From Athripsodes cinereus (Eukaryota > Arthropoda > Insecta > Trichoptera > Leptoceridae), in contig OX388317.1 in assembly GCA_947579605.1 (NCBI GenBank), positions 17,751,384 to 17,815,383 on the forward strand: 64,000 nucleotides of DNA, written 5' to 3'. The notes under the pieces were generated by a model. That model did no database searches, had not been told where the DNA came from, and saw only the letters and a program-made list of their open reading frames with translations. Position numbers and translations under genes: made by a program. This document shows, piece after piece, positions 58,960-64,000 of this stretch (positions are counted from its first letter, which is position 1; the number at the start of each line of letters is the position of its first letter).

Positions 58960-59275
58960 ACATACATACATACCATCACGCCGCTTCCCTCGCTGGGTAG
59001 GCAGAAAGGATCGAGCGTCATTTTCTTCACTGTCATATAATTCCACATGCATGCTCTTCTGTTCAATGTGCTCAACACGTGACCGTCCTGTAGGATTTGA
59101 TTTATTACACCAACTTTCATTCCACGTTCCTTTCGTATATCACTGTTACGCATACGATCTCTCAGACTTTTATCACACATCCTTCTCAACGATCTCATTT
59201 CTACTGCATTTATGCCACTTTCATCCTTTTTAACATGTCCACGTCTCACTTGCATACATGAGTGTTGGTACCAAG
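58960..59275 (-). pseudogene. LINE family A tail, minus strand
   Basis: On the minus strand: VRRGHVKKDESGINAVEMRS, LRRMCDKSLRDRMRNSDIRK, then a jump to VINQILQDGHVLSTLNR, and a (TATG)n tail at 58960-58975. Compared with 56430-57490 a stretch between these blocks is deleted. The region is otherwise fairly well preserved. Confidence 0.8.
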
Positions 59276-59765
59276 ATTTAAGCTGTGGTAGATACGTTTC
59301 TATTTGCAATTTCCAAATTAACTAATTTATTTTGTAGGACCTTTATACATAATTATGAACGTGGAAAGTATTTTGATGAAAGTAATTTTTCATTGGTTCA
59401 CATTTTATACATTTTAATATTTATTAATAAAAGCTTTTGGTATAACAAAACTTCGAATGTGTTATTAAATAAATAAATATTGATTCATTAAAACTTTTAT
59501 TTTATTTTAAGTTATGCAATGTATGTAAACCTTTCGGTGAATATTAACATGTCAAACAATTTTTGTTATTTTTTTTAGTTTACTAGGAACAACCCTCTTT
59601 CAAAATATACAATGACAATAAAATAATAGCGTTAGGAATGTTATGTAAATAAGACATATTTACTTTTACTTCAGAATTATAATATGAAAAATAAATATAT
59701 CCTTTTTATCCGAAATCATCAATATTTAATTAATATATGCGGAATGAATGAATGATAAAAGGATG
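59276..59765. other. AT-rich non-coding DNA
   Basis: Nothing recognised. Confidence 0.4.
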
Positions 59766-59769
59766 GTAA

Positions 59770-59975
59770 CTTAGGTTACTTCTAAGAGGGGGTGTGAGAA
59801 TGCGTGGGCGTTCGAGAACCACGTGGCTTGATCACATAGATCAAATTTTTAAAAATGATCGAGTGTTGAGTAAGGGAAATGTAGGAGATAGTGAAAGAAC
59901 TATGTAAGGATAGATCTAAATGGCGTTCCATCTAATCTGCCTACCCCATTTGGAATACGGCGTGAGAATATATTT
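59770..59975 (+). pseudogene. LINE family A 3' end
   Basis: GGGGTGTGAGAATGCGTGGG, CGAGAACCACGTGGCTTGAT, GGATAGATCTAAATGGCGTT and CCTACCCCATTTGGAATACG follow in order as in the copy ending at 57490. It is 5' truncated. Confidence 0.75.
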
Positions 59976-60024
59976 TTACAGTGTCGGTACTTAGGTAGTG
60001 GTAGAATTCCACAAGGAAATAAAA

Positions 60025-60125
60025 AAAAAATCCACTACATATTTTTTATTGAGACGTCTTTTGAATACTATTGACAATGGTCTCATAAGACGAAAGACAT
60101 CTCCTCGATAAAAAAATAAAATAGA
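60025..60125 (+). repeat. Hairpin with hammerhead-like core
   Basis: TTGACAAT (60071-60078), a GTCT/AGAC stem and GAAAGAC, set between arms TTTTTTATTGAGACGTCTTT and AAAGACATCTCCTCGATAAA. The arms pair imperfectly over about 18 bp. Confidence 0.7.
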
Positions 60126-60162
60126 GAATAAAGTTTTTTTTTTAATATTAGGATACTATAGT

Positions 60163-60305
60163 ACTACTACTACTACTATACCATCACGGCATATCCCACA
60201 AGTGGGGTAGCCAGCAGATCAGCTGTATGTAAGAAACATACAAACTGTCCTCTTTGTGCCAGTATAAAATCAAGACATTCAGGATGGGTGGCAAACCTCA
60301 AACCT
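60163..60305 (-). repeat. Family R repeat, minus copy
   Basis: (ACT)n, ATACCATCACGGCATATCCC, GTAGCCAGCAGATCAGCTGT and AAGACATTCAGGATGGGTGG: the conserved 3' half with its trinucleotide tail at the left. It is 5' truncated after GCAAACCTCA. Confidence 0.85.
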
Positions 60306-61159
60306 CAATACTATAGTAGAGTGTCAATATTAAAAACATTAAAATATTTCTTAGACAAATCAAATAGAAAATGTAATGTTTTATATACCTAATCAAAATA
60401 TTTTGAGATTCCCTACCACGATTTAAAAGCGTCTACTAAAAGCGTTTGAAATTCGTCCTTGTTTTACGTATGACTTGCAATATAATATTATATCACACGG
60501 TGGCACAAGGTAATAATGACTGTGGTATAGCTGTGTTTGTGGTTTTGTGATGCAACAGGTAGTATCGACCTAGGTACATTTTGTATATGTAATAGAGTGT
60601 TTATGTCGTGGATTAGTAATAATTAGTACAAATTAGCCTTGTCAAAAACACATATTATATCCACGTAATCTAATTGTGGAGTATTTGACACGTTTCACTA
60701 TACTGTCTAGCATCACACGCTATTTTCCACATGTGGGGACTGCATTTAGTGGATTAACTACGTGTATTGAATATGTAAATTGTTGTACTCCTGCTATTCA
60801 GAATATGAGACAAACGTTATAACTGATTGATGAATGGGTTTTAAAGTACAAAAAGTGGTGTTTTATGAATATAATATGTATACCCGTCATTGGAGGGTGG
60901 TAATAATTTGTGATATTAAATAGGAATTCCATATCACTTTGTTGTACTCGCGAACTTGCTTTTTAACAAAAAAATTTGGTTGGAAAAATGAACAACTTTT
61001 GAAATACATACTTTTTACATTGGCCTTTCAATGAAAGCTTAGACAGCTCTTGTAAATCGTCTCGAAAATTCAATGAAATAAAGTAACAAAGGTTGTACTT
61101 TTACTGTATTGTTCTTTTGTAACGGTATTGTGTTCAGTCCTATCAGCAGAATGTGTAGA
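60306..61159. other. AT-rich non-coding DNA
   Basis: No gene or repeat was recognised. Confidence 0.4.
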
Positions 61160-61167
61160 CTTTATAA

Positions 61168-61553
61168 CAAGGGTGGCCAACCCGCGGCCCGCGAGCCACA
61201 TGCGGCCCGTTGGGTGTCTACGTGCGGCCCGCGAAGCATATGCACACTTTTTTTTTATTATAGTCGGTACAAGTACCCGTTATTTTCTTGAAAGAGGTAT
61301 TTTGAGAAAATAGACATAAAGAAAGCCGAGGAGTTTTCTAACATTTCAAGTTAACTTTCTTAAACAAACTGTACAAATTCCTATATCATTTTGGAAATTT
61401 GGCGACGGGGGGGGGGGGGGGGGGGGTAGAAATTTTAAGGTGAAGTAAAATTATCAAATGTTCCATGTATGGAGTAATATTATTGTTGTGCGGCCCGGTA
61501 GGAAATCTCATTCTGAAATTTGGCCCGGCTGCTGAAAAGGTTGGCCACTCATG
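61168..61553. mobile_element. hAT MITE with 8 bp target duplication
   Basis: CTTTATAA flanks it at 61160-61167 and 61554-61561. Ends are CAAGGGTGGCCAACC and the reverse complement of CATGAGTGGCCAACC. The repeated CGGCCCG-type blocks (GCGGCCCGCGAGCC, TGCGGCCCGTTGG, GTGCGGCCCGC) are well known in this kind of hAT MITE. It contains a run of 20 G at 61407-61426. No transposase. Confidence 0.92.
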
Positions 61554-61561
61554 CTTTATAA

Positions 61562-63340
61562 TGTTTTGTGCACGCATCGCGTGGAAGGAGTGGATGTCTT
61601 TAGTGACTCCCTAACGGGGTTCAGGAAGTGTGTTGCTGCCAACTTTAATGTTCTTGTAGGTCGAGTTTATAGGTTTAATTAATTATATTTTTTCATCTAT
61701 CTTTTTTATAATTTCTTGTTTGCCGTAATGTGAGTCTGGTTTACTGGACTTGCATTGGTTAGTTTTTACCCTTTTGTTTGTTTTTTTTTTTGTATAATTT
61801 TATTTGAACGTGCATGATGTAGACACGCTTAATTGGGGGGTTGGCCTGGCCGGATCAATGTGTCTTTTTTTCTTATTTTATGAATGTTTTGTCAACTCAC
61901 TGTGTGTGTCTCTGTAAATAAATAAATAATATTATGTATTGTAAACGTTTTTCAATCAGAAAATTCTTACGTGGGTGTGGTAATCTGGTAAGTTAGTGTT
62001 ATTAACTAGGTAGGTAGCTGTTGGTTGAGTATCGATGGCTTCCGATTTAATCTGACTTTTCTTAAGTAATCAACTGGGTAGATGCCGTCATAATATGGTA
62101 TTAGTTTACGGATAAAACTTGGGAACTCGTTTGGTTTCCCTTAAGTAAATTGCCTTGTATTTATTTCAATTAGGATTTATGCGAGCAGAGCACATCTTTA
62201 TATTGTTTGTTTCGTAAACTTATTTAATACCACATGAATTCCTTAAAATACAATAAGTTACTCTTTTCTGTTCAAGTTTACATTATATTTACGTATTTAT
62301 AAATATCTCATAAATATGAGAGATTCAACATCTTAAATTCAGCGATATTGTATGCTGTCAAACTTTTTTGTCAGCTTGAAGGATAGGTACAAAGCCGTTT
62401 GAGGTAGTGGGTAGCCTGTTTGAAGAGATTAGGACTTAATCTAGAGATACCTGGCTTGATTCCCTACTTTACCTCTACGACATAAGTATATTGATTGCTG
62501 TATGGGTGTCTGGAATGTATCTCGGTTTAATATAAACCCAGTGAACCCAGTTTTTTTAATAAGCACAAGTTATTTCTAACAAATGTTTTTAGCTACGTAT
62601 AGCATACGGCTGTGAATTGAACAATACATTTATTTTTATCCTATTTTAAAATATGGACAAACAAAAAACATTGTTTTGTCTGCTTTTAATTTTTTTAATG
62701 TACTCTTATTCACTCGTTTCTAGCTATAATATAATGTGTACTGAGCCATTTGAATAAAAAACAATTGAGAAAAAAATAATATAAAACATTCTCGATGAAA
62801 ATAAGCCGACAATTTTTTTATGGAAAATGTATTATTTTTCACAAAGTTTAAAAATGAATAAAAAACAAAATAATTATTTTGTTAAGCAAAGAGGAAACCG
62901 AAAAAAATATTTAGATATAAATTTATATATTTTTTCTTTATAAATTTGTTTAACCGTAAACATAATTGATGAATGAAACCGGTTGAAAGAAAACAATTTT
63001 TTAATTAAAACAGAATGTGATATATTTTCTGTTTATTTTTTCTCCTTACACATCACAACTTTTTGATATTATAGTCTTGGGTTTTCAATCAAGAGATCTC
63101 GAACTAAAAACTCCACTTTCACTATACAAACATATTACTACCTGTGAGGGTGTTTTGGGTGTACTCAGTGTAACTCAAACCCAGATGTATTGTATTATAT
63201 TAATATCATGCTGGAAGTAATCCTCAAGTGTTGCTTTGGAGGGTAATATTATTTAATATGTTATATTGTACGGTAGACACATAATATATGATAAGTACAT
63301 ATTTTAAATGTAGGTATTCTACACTTAAGTGCATACATAA
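61562..63340. other. Non-coding DNA, partly GC-neutral
   Basis: No gene is supported. Around 61600-61930 the base composition is less AT-rich and ends in CTGTAAATAAATAAATAA, which may be the 3' end of an unrecognised retroelement or transcript. From 61950 on it is AT-rich with nothing recognised. Confidence 0.4.
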
Positions 63341-63464
63341 ATATAAGGGGTGTTTCATATTGTTTTTTGTTTGACCGTTATGCACTAACCACAGATAGTG
63401 GAGGGCCGGGAGTGATCTCAAACGCTTGGTGGGTTTGTTAAGTTTAGGAGTAATGGAAATCTTC

Positions 63465-64000
63465 ATGAGCCCGCAGCGCGCATTTTACGTGCGAGCGTTT
63501 TATAAAAACAACGATTCGTGCACTATTGTTCGACGTCTCTACAGGACATACTTTCATTTAATCACTATGAGAAATGTGCCAAGTGCAAATTTAATCAAGC
63601 ATTGGATGCGAAAGTTTGAAACAGATTGGGAACATAATGCCGGATAAATTTGGGCGCCAAAGGACATCGAGGACGAGCACGAATGCCGACCGCATTCGCC
63701 AGTCTGTTATCCACGACAGTCACCGCAGCTTCTCTAAATTTGAACAAATTCACGGTTCATAGCATTTTTCGCGATATTGCTATATGATCAGGACATTTCT
63801 GGCTACAGTAATGCAAAATCAGATCGGCTACAACCTCAACACATTTTTCCAACAAGATGGAGTCACTTCTCATGTAACAAGTGACTCCCTAGCTGCTCTT
63901 CACGAATTTTTCTCTGAAAAAGTTATAAATCGTCGAGGAGACATCTACTGCCCATCGAGGAGCCCAGTTTTAACATCTGCTGGTTTTTTTCAATAGAGCT
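63465..64000 (+). pseudogene. Mariner-type transposase relic, cut by window edge
   Basis: The N-terminal part, MSPQRAFYVRAFYKNNDSCT and, later, ANLIKHWMRKFETDW, matches the helix-turn-helix (DUF4817-like) start of mariner-type transposases. After a stop the sequence is frame-shifted (a RTSTNADRIRQSV-like stretch is seen), then, from 63784, QNQIGYNLNTFFQQDGVTSH and FSEKVINRRGDIYCPSRSPVL give the FQQDGA.CH and P.RS.DLTP region with a catalytic Asp. The segment with the first Asp is missing, so the gene is dead. The sequence continues past 64000. Confidence 0.8.

Noticed and set aside
61560..61960. Terminal exon and 3' UTR of a plus-strand gene
   Set aside because: A short open stretch (RVEGVDVFSDSLTGFRKC) followed by a stop and AATAAA-like signals is suggestive, but there is no splice acceptor, domain or upstream exon to support it.

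Overview
This window is nuclear DNA of an insect, most likely a lepidopteran with a large, repeat-rich genome. The reasons are strong AT richness, GT-AG introns with GTAAGT donors, many GTAGGTACCTAC-like strings, and a repeat set (RTE-like LINEs, a tRNA-derived SINE, BEL, hAT and mariner relics) of lepidopteran type. The order is an inference; no single gene proves it.

The only host gene I can support is a tetraspanin on the minus strand. Three phase-0 exons are visible: 51976-52140 (first extracellular loop and TM2), 48587-48781 (TM3 and start of the large extracellular loop) and 3998-4126 (CCG and PPSCC motifs of that loop). The last two are separated by a 44.46 kb intron, so about 70% of the window is one intron packed with mobile DNA. 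The exons for the N-terminus/first half of TM1 and for TM4 were not found.

Intron layout by rising coordinate. 4.4-5.3 kb: a tRNA-derived SINE and two fold-back elements. 5.7-14.2 kb: a nest of at least four elements (long-TIR element, palindromic MITE, decayed I-type LINE, 2.6 kb unclassified element). 17-25.6 kb: fragments of LINE ORF2 tails, a 97 bp tandem repeat, two MITEs with clear target-site duplications (hAT-like, TTA-type) and fold-back repeats. 26.2-34.0 kb: an apparently non-coding LTR element with 2411 bp LTRs. 34.8-35.6 kb: about 100 copies of an 8 bp satellite unit. 37.1-43.3 kb: a very young BEL/Pao retrotransposon with matching 557 bp LTRs, an open gag-pol frame and a truncated integrase. 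43-48 kb: more LINE tails and fold-backs.

Upstream of the tetraspanin exons (52-64 kb) the sequence is again repeats: a LINE reverse-transcriptase relic, a SINE nested in another repeat, a hAT MITE with a 20-G tract, and a mariner-type transposase relic at the right edge.

Three patterns cut across single elements. Several fold-back repeats carry a small hairpin resembling the hammerhead ribozyme core (YTGANRAT, stem, GAAA). Two dispersed families, a LINE (here family A) and a shorter repeat (family R), share a 3' tail, as in SINE-LINE pairs. The two largest retrotransposon reading frames run antisense to the tetraspanin gene.
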